The notes beneath the pieces are model-generated. The model saw only the letters and a program-made list of their open reading frames with translations. It made no database searches and was not told where the DNA came from. The translations under genes and the position numbers were made by a program. From assembly GCF_016598615.1 (NCBI RefSeq), contig NZ_CP066831.1, positions 9,672,001-9,736,000 of the forward strand: a DNA stretch of 64,000 nucleotides. The letters run 5' to 3'. Source of the DNA: Streptomyces liliifuscus. Its GTDB lineage: Bacteria; Actinomycetota; Actinomycetes; Streptomycetales; Streptomycetaceae. Shown one piece after another: positions 33,023 to 40,711 of this stretch (positions are counted from its first letter, which is position 1; each line of letters begins with the position of its first letter).

Positions 33023-35001
33023 TACGTGAGCCGTCGCCCGTCGGCCAGTTCGCGTACGAGTGTGTCGCCCTCGGTGCGCAACGTGGAGGAGCCGCCGCGA
33101 AGGCAGGGGCCGGAGGACGCGCTCCGGTCGATCGCCGGTGGTGCGAAGCGCGCAGGTCCGCCGGTGTCCCCCACGGAGACCAGGTTCATGTCGGCCTCGC
33201 AGTGCTCGCCGCCGCCGTCCGAGACCAGCGTGGCGGCCGGGCTGCCCACCGGCGTCCGCTCGACGGTCATGCGCTGCGTGCCACCGTTGGCCAGTGGGCG
33301 CTGCCAGGTGCCGAGAAGTTCTTCGGGCAGCTCCTCCGGGCCGTCGATCCTGTGCAGTTCGGCGGTGCGCCCCGCGGCTTCCCAGCGGAGGGTGTTCCCG
33401 TCGGCCCGGGAGAGGACGTGCTCGCCCAGGGCCGAGCACGAGCCCGAGGGGACGCTGCTGACGACCTTGGTGTCCAGCCGTAGCGACGTACCGCCGCCGG
33501 ACGGCTTGGCGGCGAGCTTGCCGTCGCTCTTGCACTCGTACTCCTTGCCGAGGCTGATGCTGGTGGCGACGACCTCGCCCACCTGCCCCGACGAGACGAC
33601 GAACCGGCGGAACTGATCGGTGGGCTTCCCGTCCCGCTCGACCTCGCCCGCCCAGATGCCCACGAACTCCTTGGGCACATCGGATGTCACGCCGCCGTCG
33701 TCATCGGAGCCTGAGACGGAGTCGGATTCCGAACTCCCGTACGGCAGCGGCAGACCGGCGGTCGACGCGGCGAACGCGGCTCCTGCCACCACGGCGGTGG
33801 CCGCCAGCGCGAGCGCGACCCGTCGGCCCCTGCCCGTCGGGCGAGGGCGCGGCGAAGGAGTTGACTCCGTGCGCCCGTGCTCCGGCTTGGGCACTACCTG
33901 GGTTCCCCACTCCGACCGTTCCGACTGTTCCGACGCGGGCGGTTCCTCCCAGGTCACGAGCGAGGCGGCGGACGCAGTCGCGGACGAAGGCGCGGGCGCG
34001 GCCGACGCGGGCGACGGTACGAAGGCGGTCGCTGCCGGCGCCGCCATCGCGCTCGCGTGCGGCGGTGTATCAGTGTCGAGCAACTGGACGGCACTGCGCC
34101 CCAGTTCGGCGATGATCTGGGCGGGCAGCCACGGCGGCGACGAGGCGCCGGTCGCCACCGGTCGCATCCGTTCGACCACCTCCTGCGGAGTCGGCCTGGC
34201 CGCCGGGTCCTTGGCGAGGCAGTCGGCGATCAGTCCCCGTACCGGCTCCTCGATCCCCGTCAGGTCCGGCTCCTCCTGCGCGATACGGAACATCACGGCG
34301 TGGACCCCGCCGGAACCGCCACCGCCGAACGGCGTCTGCCCGGTCGCCGCGTACGCCAGTACCGTGCCCATGCAGAAGACATCGGCGGCCGGGCCCACCG
34401 GCTCGTCCCTGAGCTGCTCGGGCGACATGAAACGGGGCGAGCCGACCAGTACGCCCGAGCTGGTCGGGGTCGATCCCGGTACCGCGTCCAGCGCTCGCGC
34501 GATGCCGAAGTCGATGACCCGGGGGCCGTCGATGGTGATCAGGACGTTGGAGGGCTTGAGGTCCCGGTGGACCAGCCCAGCGCCGTGAATGTCGAGCAGG
34601 GCGCTGGCGAGTCCATGGGCGAGGGTGCGTACGGAAGGGGCGGGGAGGGGGCCGTGTCCGCGGGGCGAGACGATGTGTTCTAGCGAGGGACCCGCGATGT
34701 AACCGGTGGCCACCCATGGCGTTTCGGCCTCGGTGTCCGCGTCGAGGACCGGCGCCGTCCAGCGGTCGCTCACCCTGCGCGCCGCCGCCACCTCCAGCCG
34801 GAAGCGCTCGCGGAACTCGGGTTCGGCGGCCAGCTCCGGCTTGATGAGCTTGACCGCGACCGTGCGCCCGCCCTCCGAACGCGCCAGACAGACCCGGCCC
34901 ATGCCGCCCGCGCCGAGGGTTCTGAGCAGCCGGTACCGGCCGACTCTGTCGCCAACCCCACCGGAGGTGGCATCGAAGTCGCCTGTCGACGGCTTCGTCA
35001 T
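33010..35001 (-). CDS. Membrane Ser/Thr protein kinase
   Basis: A 663-residue kinase. The kinase domain spans about residues 20-280: LGAGGMGRVCLA, VAVKLIK, HRDLKPSNVLIT, PRVIDFGIA, FMSPEQL. A Pro/Ala/Ser/Glu-rich linker leads to one membrane helix (VALALAATAVVAGAAFAAST, near 397-417). The extracellular part shows two similar beta-rich modules, each with a WAGEV- or WQRPL-type strand, a Cys, a Leu-rich strand and the pattern SGSC/SGPC, which suggests an internal duplication. ATG 35001 follows GGGGAGACAG; an ATG 15 codons further upstream has no such site. The ligand is unknown. Confidence 0.92.
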   Translation of the reverse strand: MTKPSTGDFDATSGGVGDRVGRYRLLRTLGAGGMGRVCLARSEGGRTVAVKLIKPELAAEPEFRERFRLEVAAARRVSDRWTAPVLDADTEAETPWVATGYIAGPSLEHIVSPRGHGPLPAPSVRTLAHGLASALLDIHGAGLVHRDLKPSNVLITIDGPRVIDFGIARALDAVPGSTPTSSGVLVGSPRFMSPEQLRDEPVGPAADVFCMGTVLAYAATGQTPFGGGGSGGVHAVMFRIAQEEPDLTGIEEPVRGLIADCLAKDPAARPTPQEVVERMRPVATGASSPPWLPAQIIAELGRSAVQLLDTDTPPHASAMAAPAATAFVPSPASAAPAPSSATASAASLVTWEEPPASEQSERSEWGTQVVPKPEHGRTESTPSPRPRPTGRGRRVALALAATAVVAGAAFAASTAGLPLPYGSSESDSVSGSDDDGGVTSDVPKEFVGIWAGEVERDGKPTDQFRRFVVSSGQVGEVVATSISLGKEYECKSDGKLAAKPSGGGTSLRLDTKVVSSVPSGSCSALGEHVLSRADGNTLRWEAAGRTAELHRIDGPEELPEELLGTWQRPLANGGTQRMTVERTPVGSPAATLVSDGGGEHCEADMNLVSVGDTGGPARFAPPAIDRSASSGPCLRGGSSTLRTEGDTLVRELADGRRLTYTRA

Positions 35002-35211
35002 CTGACTGTCTCCCCTCGGTCGGCACTGCGCCCCACTCACCGCCACGAAGGGTCACGAGCCGGTGGACCACGAGCTTCCGTCTGACGTGAACAGAGGCTA
35101 CCGGGCTTCGAGTTGCCGGTTGTGCGAGGTCCGCAGGCTCTGCCTCCGCCGAACACGCGTACTCCTTCGGCCGTCGTGGCCGCGCTGCGGCACGGGAGGA
35201 GCGCGCGCCGG

Positions 35212-36174
35212 TCAGGTGCGGCGCGTGACGATGCTGAGGGAGTTGGCGGCGACGATGGCCCCGATGCTCGCCCACTCCGTCCAGCCCAGGTTCTGGCCGA
35301 GGCCGATCCAGCCGACCACGGCGGCGAGGACGGGGTTGACGCTCATGAACAGCCCGAAGGCCTGGGCGGGTACGCGGCGCAGGGTGAACATGTCCGCGAG
35401 GTACGGCACAGCCGAGGAGAGCACCCCGGCGGCGACGGCGTAGCCGACGGCCTCGGCGGTCGGCGGGTGCCGGAGCACCAGGACGACGCCGACCGGTAGG
35501 AACATCAGGGCGGAGAGTCCCGACGCGGCGGCCGAACCCTGCGCACCGGGGACGCGTTGGCCGACGGTGCGGTTGAGGAGGATGTACGACGCCCAGCAGG
35601 CGGCGGCGAGCAGGCCCAGGGCCATTCCCGCGTAGTCGGTCGAGGGCTGGGGGCGCATCAGCGTCACCACGCCCGCGGCGGCGACGACCGCGGCGCAGAT
35701 GTCCACGCGGCGGCGCGCGGCGCAGAGGGCGATGGCGAGCGGGCCCAGGAACTCCAAGGTCACCGCCAGTCCAAGGCCGATGCGGTCGATCGCGCTGTAC
35801 AGGGACAGGTTCATCGTCCCGAAGACCAGGGCAAGCAGCAGCACCGGCCGCCACTGCCACCAGGTGAAGGTCCGCAGCCGCGGCCGGCCGACGGCCAGCA
35901 GGGCGACCGCGGCGACGTACTGGCGGACCGCGACGACCCCGACAGGACCGAGCACGGGGAAGGCGAGGGACCCGATCGCGGCGCCGGTCTGGGTGGACAG
36001 GCCGCTGCCGATCATCGTGGCCACACCGGCGAGCCGCTGTGAACGTCCGGTCGGCGTCGGGCCCGGCCCCGGGTCCGGGAGATCCGGGGCCGCCCGGCGC
36101 GGGGATACCGCGCGGCGCGGCGTGACTGTGGGGCGTACGGAGGCGGTGGTGCCCGGTGCCGGTGTGGCTCGCAT
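35212..36174 (-). CDS. EamA/RhtA-like DMT-family exporter
   Basis: A 320-residue permease with ten predicted helices after a basic, Pro-rich N-terminus. The two EamA halves are visible (GVVAVRQYVAAVALLAVG, LYSAIDRIGLGLAVTLEFLGP, then NRTVGQRVPG, PAQAFGLFMSVNPVLAAVVGW, LGQNLGWTEW). The FLGP and NPV motifs match threonine/homoserine exporters of the RhtA type. ATG 36174 is chosen; an in-frame GTG at 36192 is an alternative and neither has a clear ribosome site. It is divergent from a LysR regulator, 68 bp away. Confidence 0.88.
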   Translation of the reverse strand: MRATPAPGTTASVRPTVTPRRAVSPRRAAPDLPDPGPGPTPTGRSQRLAGVATMIGSGLSTQTGAAIGSLAFPVLGPVGVVAVRQYVAAVALLAVGRPRLRTFTWWQWRPVLLLALVFGTMNLSLYSAIDRIGLGLAVTLEFLGPLAIALCAARRRVDICAAVVAAAGVVTLMRPQPSTDYAGMALGLLAAACWASYILLNRTVGQRVPGAQGSAAASGLSALMFLPVGVVLVLRHPPTAEAVGYAVAAGVLSSAVPYLADMFTLRRVPAQAFGLFMSVNPVLAAVVGWIGLGQNLGWTEWASIGAIVAANSLSIVTRRT

Positions 36175-36242
36175 GCTTCGAGCGTGTGACACGACGGCTC
36201 TTGCGCAAAATGCACTCGGCGAACCATCTATACGCTTGAGTC

Positions 36243-37100
36243 ATGGATGTGGAGCTACGGCAGTTGCGCTGTCTCGTCGCGATCGTCGACGAGGGCAGCT
36301 TCACCGACGCGGCCATCGCGCTCGGCGTTTCCCAGGCGGCCGTTTCCCGGACCCTGGCGTCGCTCGAACGCGCCCTGGGCGTACGGCTGTTGCGCCGGAC
36401 TTCGCGCGAGGTGGCGCCGACCCCGGCGGGACTACGAGTCGTGGCGCACGCCCGGCGGGTGCTCGGGGAGGTGGCCGATCTGGTCCAGGAGGCCAGGTCG
36501 GGTCATACGCGTCTGCGGATCGGGTACGCCTGGTCGGCGCTCGGCCGCCACACGTCGGCCTTCCAGCGCCGCTGGGCCAAGGCGCATCCCGAGTCGGACC
36601 TGCGGCTGGTCCGTGTCAACTCCGCCACCGCCGGTCTGGCGGAAGGCGCCTGCGATCTCGCGGTCGTGCGCAGGCCGTTGGAGGAGGACCGGCGGTTCGA
36701 CTCCGCCATCGTCGGCCTTGAGCGGCGCCTGTGCGCCCTGGCCGCCGACGATCCCCTGGCCCGGCGCCGCTCGGTCCGGCTCGCGGACCTCAGCGGCCGC
36801 ACGCTGCTGATCGACCGCCGGACCGGCACCACGACCGCAGAGCTCTGGCCGCCGGACGCCCGCCCGGCGACGGAGGAGACGTCCGACGTCGACGACTGGC
36901 TCACCGTGATCTCCAGCGGCCGCTGCATCGGTCTGACGGCGGAGTCGACCGCCCACCAGTACCCCAGGCCCGGCATCGTGTACCGGCCGGTCCGCGACGC
37001 CGAACCCATCGCCGTACGTCTCGCCTGGTGGCGGGACGACCCGCACCCCGCCACCCAGGCGGCGATCGAGCTGCTCACGGCCCTGTACCGCAACGGCTGA
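36243..37100 (+). CDS. LysR-family regulator
   Basis: A 285-residue LysR-type regulator. The helix-turn-helix is LVAIVDEGSFTDAAIALGVSQAAVSRTLASLE at about residues 11-42, followed by an effector-binding domain (LRIGYAWSALGRHTSAFQRRW, CDLAVVRRPLEEDRRF, WLTVISSGRCIGLTAES). The short 50-68 bp spacer to the divergent EamA exporter suggests that it controls that exporter. The ATG start at the conserved MDVELRQLRCL is unambiguous. Confidence 0.92.
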   Translation: MDVELRQLRCLVAIVDEGSFTDAAIALGVSQAAVSRTLASLERALGVRLLRRTSREVAPTPAGLRVVAHARRVLGEVADLVQEARSGHTRLRIGYAWSALGRHTSAFQRRWAKAHPESDLRLVRVNSATAGLAEGACDLAVVRRPLEEDRRFDSAIVGLERRLCALAADDPLARRRSVRLADLSGRTLLIDRRTGTTTAELWPPDARPATEETSDVDDWLTVISSGRCIGLTAESTAHQYPRPGIVYRPVRDAEPIAVRLAWWRDDPHPATQAAIELLTALYRNG

Positions 37101-37111
37101 CCGGCTTGAGG

Positions 37112-37156
37112 CAGTTCTACGCCGGACAGTGCTACGCCGAACAGTTCCACGCCGGA
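37112..37156. repeat. 15-bp tandem repeat, three copies
   Basis: CAGTTCTACGCCGGA, CAGTGCTACGCCGAA and CAGTTCCACGCCGGA follow one another without gaps between the convergent LysR and APC permease genes. Confidence 0.85.
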
Positions 37157-37167
37157 CATCGGTCCGG

Positions 37168-39120
37168 TCAGCCGACGTGCACCCGCGGCCGTCGTGCCCG
37201 GTCCGGTTCCGCCTCGCGGAGGACCTCCCGGGTGACGGGGGCGACCTCGCCCTGGCCGAAGAGGAAGAAGCGGAGGAAGTTGGTGAAGGGGTTGCCCTCG
37301 GTCCACTCGAAGTAGATGTGCGGGATGCAGCCGGTGGTGTCGCGCACGTGCAGGACGAGGGCCGCCAGGGCGTTGGGGACGGAGGACGACTCCAGGGTGA
37401 GGACACGGTAGCGGCCGTGCAGGACCTCGCCGCGTACGGTCAGGCCCGCCTCGAACTCCGACGGGTCCAGGACCGTGACCTCGACGAAGACGAAGTCCTC
37501 CTGGGCGGGGACGTCGTTGTCCGCGCGGATCTGCTCGATCTTCTCGCGGTACTCGGTGAGGTCGCGGTTGTCGGGTTCGTTGGCGATGAACCGGATCCGG
37601 CGGCTGGCGATGTCCCGTACGAACCGCTGGGCCATGTCGTCCATGGTCACGCTGGTGACGCGGAGTTCGAAGGCACGGGCGAGCCGCGAGAGGAGGGAGA
37701 CGAGGATGATGCCCGCGATGAAGCAGGCGCCGATCTTCACGCCGTCCGGGCGCTCGATGACGTTCGCGACGGTGACGTAGAGGAAGACCGCCGAGATCAC
37801 GGCGAAGGCGATGGTCCAGTTGCGCTGACCGGCCTTGCGGGCGGCGATGGTCACCGCGATCGCGGCGGAGCTGATGAGGACGAGGACACCGGTCGCGTAC
37901 GCGCCGCCCTGCGCGTCGACGTCCGCGTCGAAGATCCAGGTGACCAGGAAACCGATCAGCGTGAAGACGATCACCATCGGGCGGACGGCGCGTGCCCAGT
38001 GCGGGGCCATGCCGTAGCGGGGCAGGTAGCGGGGCATCAGGTTGAGCAGCCCGGCCATGGCCGAGGCGCCGGCGAACCAGAGGATGGCGATGGTGGACAC
38101 GTCGTAGACCGTGCCGAAGGCGTTGCCCAGGTACTCGTGCGAAAGATAGGCGAGCGCGCGGCCGTTGGCCTCGCCGCCCGACTCGAACTCCTTCTCCGGT
38201 ATGAGCAGCGTGGTGATGAAGCTCGTCGCGATCAGGAACACGCTCATGATGAGCGCGGCCGTGGTCAGCAGCTTCTTCGTGCCACGGATACGGCCCTTGG
38301 GGTTCTCCTCTGTGTCGCCCGGGTCGCCCTCCACGTGCGGCATGACCGCCACGCCGGTCTCGAAGCCGGACAGTCCGAGCGCCAGCTTCGGGAAGACCAG
38401 CAGCGCGACCCCCACCATTGCAAAAACGTTTCCGTGCTCGGCGGTCAGGGCGGTGGACCAGTCGCTGATCACATGCCCCTCGGTGGCCACGTGCCAGAGC
38501 CCGGTCACCACGACCACGACGTTGAGCGCCAGATAGAGGCCCACCAGCGCCACGGCGACACCGATCGCCTCCAGGAAGCCCTTGAGGAACACCGCGCCGA
38601 GAAGGGCGATGAGCACCAGCGTGATCAGCACCTGCTTGTCGTGCAGCGCGTCGGTGAGATGGGGGTTCTCCACCAGGTGGGTGGAGGCGTCGGCGGCCGA
38701 CAGGGTGATGGTGATCAGGAAGTCGGTCGCGGCGAAACCGAGCAGGGTCAGGACGAACAGCTTGCCCTTCCAGAAGGTCAGCAGCCGCTCCAGCATGGCG
38801 ATCGAGCCCTCGCCGTGAGGGCTCTCCTCGGCCACCCGCCGGTACACCGGCAGTGCGCCCGCCAGTGTGACGACGACCAGCACGATCGTGGCCACGGGTG
38901 ACAGCAGTCCGGCGGCGAGAGCGGCGATGCCCGGCTGGTAGCCGAGCGTGGAGAAGTAGTCGACACCGGTCAGGCACATCACCCGCCACCAGCGCTGTCC
39001 CTTGTGCACTGGCTTCGGCTCGGCCGGCCGAGCCGCCTGCCGACCCTTGCCCATGTCGGACAGCCCCTCCAGCATCCAGGCGCGCAGGCGACTGGGAGGA
39101 GGGTGTTCGGTGGTGGCCAT
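37168..39120 (-). CDS. Large APC-superfamily permease with C-terminal soluble domain
   Basis: A 650-residue membrane transporter. After a basic N-terminus come about 12-13 helices starting TGVDYFSTLGYQPGIAALAAG, with VYRRVAEESPHGEGSIAMLERLL in the first loop and LALGLSGFETGVAVMPHVEG in the middle, which is an APC-type unwound-helix region. The last 150 residues form a soluble domain (VRDIASRRIRFIANEPDN, FVFVEVTVLDPSEFEAGL, GCIPHIYFEWTEGNP). The family includes amino-acid and potassium permeases. Its place next to the K+ island hints at ion transport, but that is inference only. Confidence 0.85.
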   Translation of the reverse strand: MATTEHPPPSRLRAWMLEGLSDMGKGRQAARPAEPKPVHKGQRWWRVMCLTGVDYFSTLGYQPGIAALAAGLLSPVATIVLVVVTLAGALPVYRRVAEESPHGEGSIAMLERLLTFWKGKLFVLTLLGFAATDFLITITLSAADASTHLVENPHLTDALHDKQVLITLVLIALLGAVFLKGFLEAIGVAVALVGLYLALNVVVVVTGLWHVATEGHVISDWSTALTAEHGNVFAMVGVALLVFPKLALGLSGFETGVAVMPHVEGDPGDTEENPKGRIRGTKKLLTTAALIMSVFLIATSFITTLLIPEKEFESGGEANGRALAYLSHEYLGNAFGTVYDVSTIAILWFAGASAMAGLLNLMPRYLPRYGMAPHWARAVRPMVIVFTLIGFLVTWIFDADVDAQGGAYATGVLVLISSAAIAVTIAARKAGQRNWTIAFAVISAVFLYVTVANVIERPDGVKIGACFIAGIILVSLLSRLARAFELRVTSVTMDDMAQRFVRDIASRRIRFIANEPDNRDLTEYREKIEQIRADNDVPAQEDFVFVEVTVLDPSEFEAGLTVRGEVLHGRYRVLTLESSSVPNALAALVLHVRDTTGCIPHIYFEWTEGNPFTNFLRFFLFGQGEVAPVTREVLREAEPDRARRPRVHVG

Positions 39121-39474
39121 CGGCGTGCTCCTGATGTCCGGCTCGGCATGCGGTTTCCGGCCATCACGCGGACGGCCGCATCAGCGTATGCAGAGAGTGA
39201 CGCACAGGCCCACGGATGAGGCTGCCGTGGGCGTCAAGCTTCCGTTAAGAGAAACCGTGCGCCCGTCACCGGCCCATCAGGACGACGACGTCCTGGCTTC
39301 TGGGGAGTGGCTCGGGCCGTTCGAGGGGTGCCACGGCCCGCGCCCGTCGGGCACGGACACCCAGCGTCATCTCGTACGTCGTCTCACGGGTTCCTCGCAC
39401 GAACGTGATGCCGACCGGCAGGAGCCTTCGCGCCGATCGACGCGGCCCGGAGCGCCGCCGCGGCGGCCGGGGGA
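39121..39474. other. Intergenic region upstream of the APC permease
   Basis: This 354-bp stretch must contain the promoter of the permease (to its left, minus strand) and lies after the 96-residue gene on its right. No convincing ORF, repeat or hairpin was seen. Confidence 0.4.
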
Positions 39475-39765
39475 TCAGCGGTCCCGCTCCCCGTCGGCCG
39501 GTGCCTTCAGCAGCCGTTCCACTTCATCGCCGGCCTCGTCGTACCCGGCGTCGGAGATCCGTTGCAGCTCGCGCAGGTCGCCGGTCGCCTTCGCGCGTCG
39601 GGTGAGGAGGAACCCCGCGCGCATGGATCCCTCGTCCAACAGCTCGCTCAGCTCCCCGAGGTCGCCGGCCGCGTCGGCAAGGTCGGCCAGCCGGTCCAGA
39701 GCGGTCTCGTTGCCCGCATCGGCCAGCTCGCGCAGGGTCTCCCGATCGACATTCATGTTCGCCAT
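39475..39765 (-). CDS. Small helical-repeat protein of unknown function
   Basis: A 96-residue soluble protein with at least two imperfect, probably helical repeats: TLRELADAGNETALDRLADLA, then DLRELQRISDAGYDEAGDEVERLL, with a related LGELSELLDEGS between. The composition is rich in Leu, Ala, Asp and Glu, with no cysteine. ATG 39765 or 39756 may be the start. It is divergent from a MerR regulator across only 54 bp, and a MerR-type dyad lies in that spacer, so it may be a MerR target. No function is recognised. Confidence 0.75.
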   Translation of the reverse strand: MANMNVDRETLRELADAGNETALDRLADLADAAGDLGELSELLDEGSMRAGFLLTRRAKATGDLRELQRISDAGYDEAGDEVERLLKAPADGERDR

Positions 39766-39779
39766 GAGGCCATGCTGCA

Positions 39780-39800
39780 ACCCCGCCCCAGGGGCAGGGT
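39780..39800. promoter_or_regulatory. MerR-type dyad in a divergent spacer
   Basis: ACCCCGCCCC and GGGGCAGGGT flank a central A as an inverted repeat with one mismatch in ten. On the minus strand TTGACC overlaps the dyad's edge, as -35 elements do in MerR-controlled promoters. It lies 15 bp from the 96-residue gene and 20 bp from merR. Confidence 0.65.
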
Positions 39801-39819
39801 CAAGTGGCACGATGACCGG

Positions 39820-40548
39820 GTGATCACCATCGGGCAGCTGGCCGGGTACGTCGGGGTGTCGGTCAAGACCGTCCGCGTCTACCACGACAAGGGCCTGCTC
39901 CCCGAGCCCGACCGCGACGCGTCCGGCTACCGGCGGTACGGCGCGAAGGACGTCATCGACCTGATCAAGATCCGGACGCTCGCCGAAGCCGGCGTCCCCC
40001 TGGCCCGTATCAGGGACCTGAGATCGGCGAGCGACGAGGAGTTCCGGCGGGCGCTGCGCGACATCGACGACGGGCTCACCGACCGCATCCGTGGCCTGCG
40101 GGCGACGCAGGGGCGTCTGCGCAGGCTCGCCGCCGGGGATCTGGCACCGCTGCCCACCGAGGTCGGCGCCCATCTGGAGGACCTGGCCCGCTGGGGGTTC
40201 ACACCTCGGTGGGTGGACCTGCAACGCGACCTGTGGATCCTCGTCTTCGCCACCCACCCGGACCGTGCGACCGCACTGTTCCACGACCAGGCCGAGATCC
40301 TGGCCGACCCGGCGCTGCGGCGGATCTTCCTCGACTACGACCACGCGTACGACCTCGACGCCGACGATCCCCGCATCGACGACCTCGCCCGCCGGGCCGC
40401 CGAGGCGACCCGCGAACGCTACGGACCGGACGAACTCCCCGGGCTGGACACGGCCTCCGAGATCCCCGCTCTCGTCCAGAGCACGGTCAACGCCTCGTCC
40501 CCGGCATGGCAGCGCATCGACACGCTCATTCGCGCACACCTGGAGTAG
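39820..40548 (+). CDS. MerR-family regulator with TipAS-like C-terminus
   Basis: A 242-residue regulator. The N-terminal MerR helix-turn-helix reads TIGQLAGYVGVSVKTVRVYH and RYGAKDVIDLIKIRTLAEAGV at about residues 3-70, followed by the long dimerisation helix (DIDDGLTDRIRGLRATQGRL). The C-terminal 120 residues are helical (TPRWVDLQRDLWILVF, LRRIFLDYDHAYDLDADD) and may bind a ligand. No metal-binding cysteine cluster is present, so a small-molecule signal is more likely than a metal. GTG 39820 is the start at the conserved domain edge. Confidence 0.9.
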   Translation: MITIGQLAGYVGVSVKTVRVYHDKGLLPEPDRDASGYRRYGAKDVIDLIKIRTLAEAGVPLARIRDLRSASDEEFRRALRDIDDGLTDRIRGLRATQGRLRRLAAGDLAPLPTEVGAHLEDLARWGFTPRWVDLQRDLWILVFATHPDRATALFHDQAEILADPALRRIFLDYDHAYDLDADDPRIDDLARRAAEATRERYGPDELPGLDTASEIPALVQSTVNASSPAWQRIDTLIRAHLE

Positions 40549-40567
40549 CCCGATCGGCCCAGCCCCC

Positions 40568-40615
40568 GTCAAGGCGGTGTCAACGTCCTTGTGACCGGCG
40601 ACAAGGATGCGTCAA
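40568..40615. promoter_or_regulatory. GTCAA repeats before the first kdpD-like gene
   Basis: GTCAA occurs at 40568, 40579 and 40611, spaced 11 and 32 bp apart. CCTTGT (40587-40592) and ACAAGG (40601-40606) form a small inverted repeat within this stretch. OmpR-family regulators such as KdpE commonly bind direct repeats about 10-11 bp apart, so this is a weak candidate site. Confidence 0.35.
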
Positions 40616-40711
40616 GGAGTGCTCCGCGCGCCTGGGACAAGCGGTTCCGTAGGGGAAGTAACCCGTCCCCTCGGGGAGTTGATCGCCAGTGAGCGGAGCA
40701 CGTCGGCTGCG

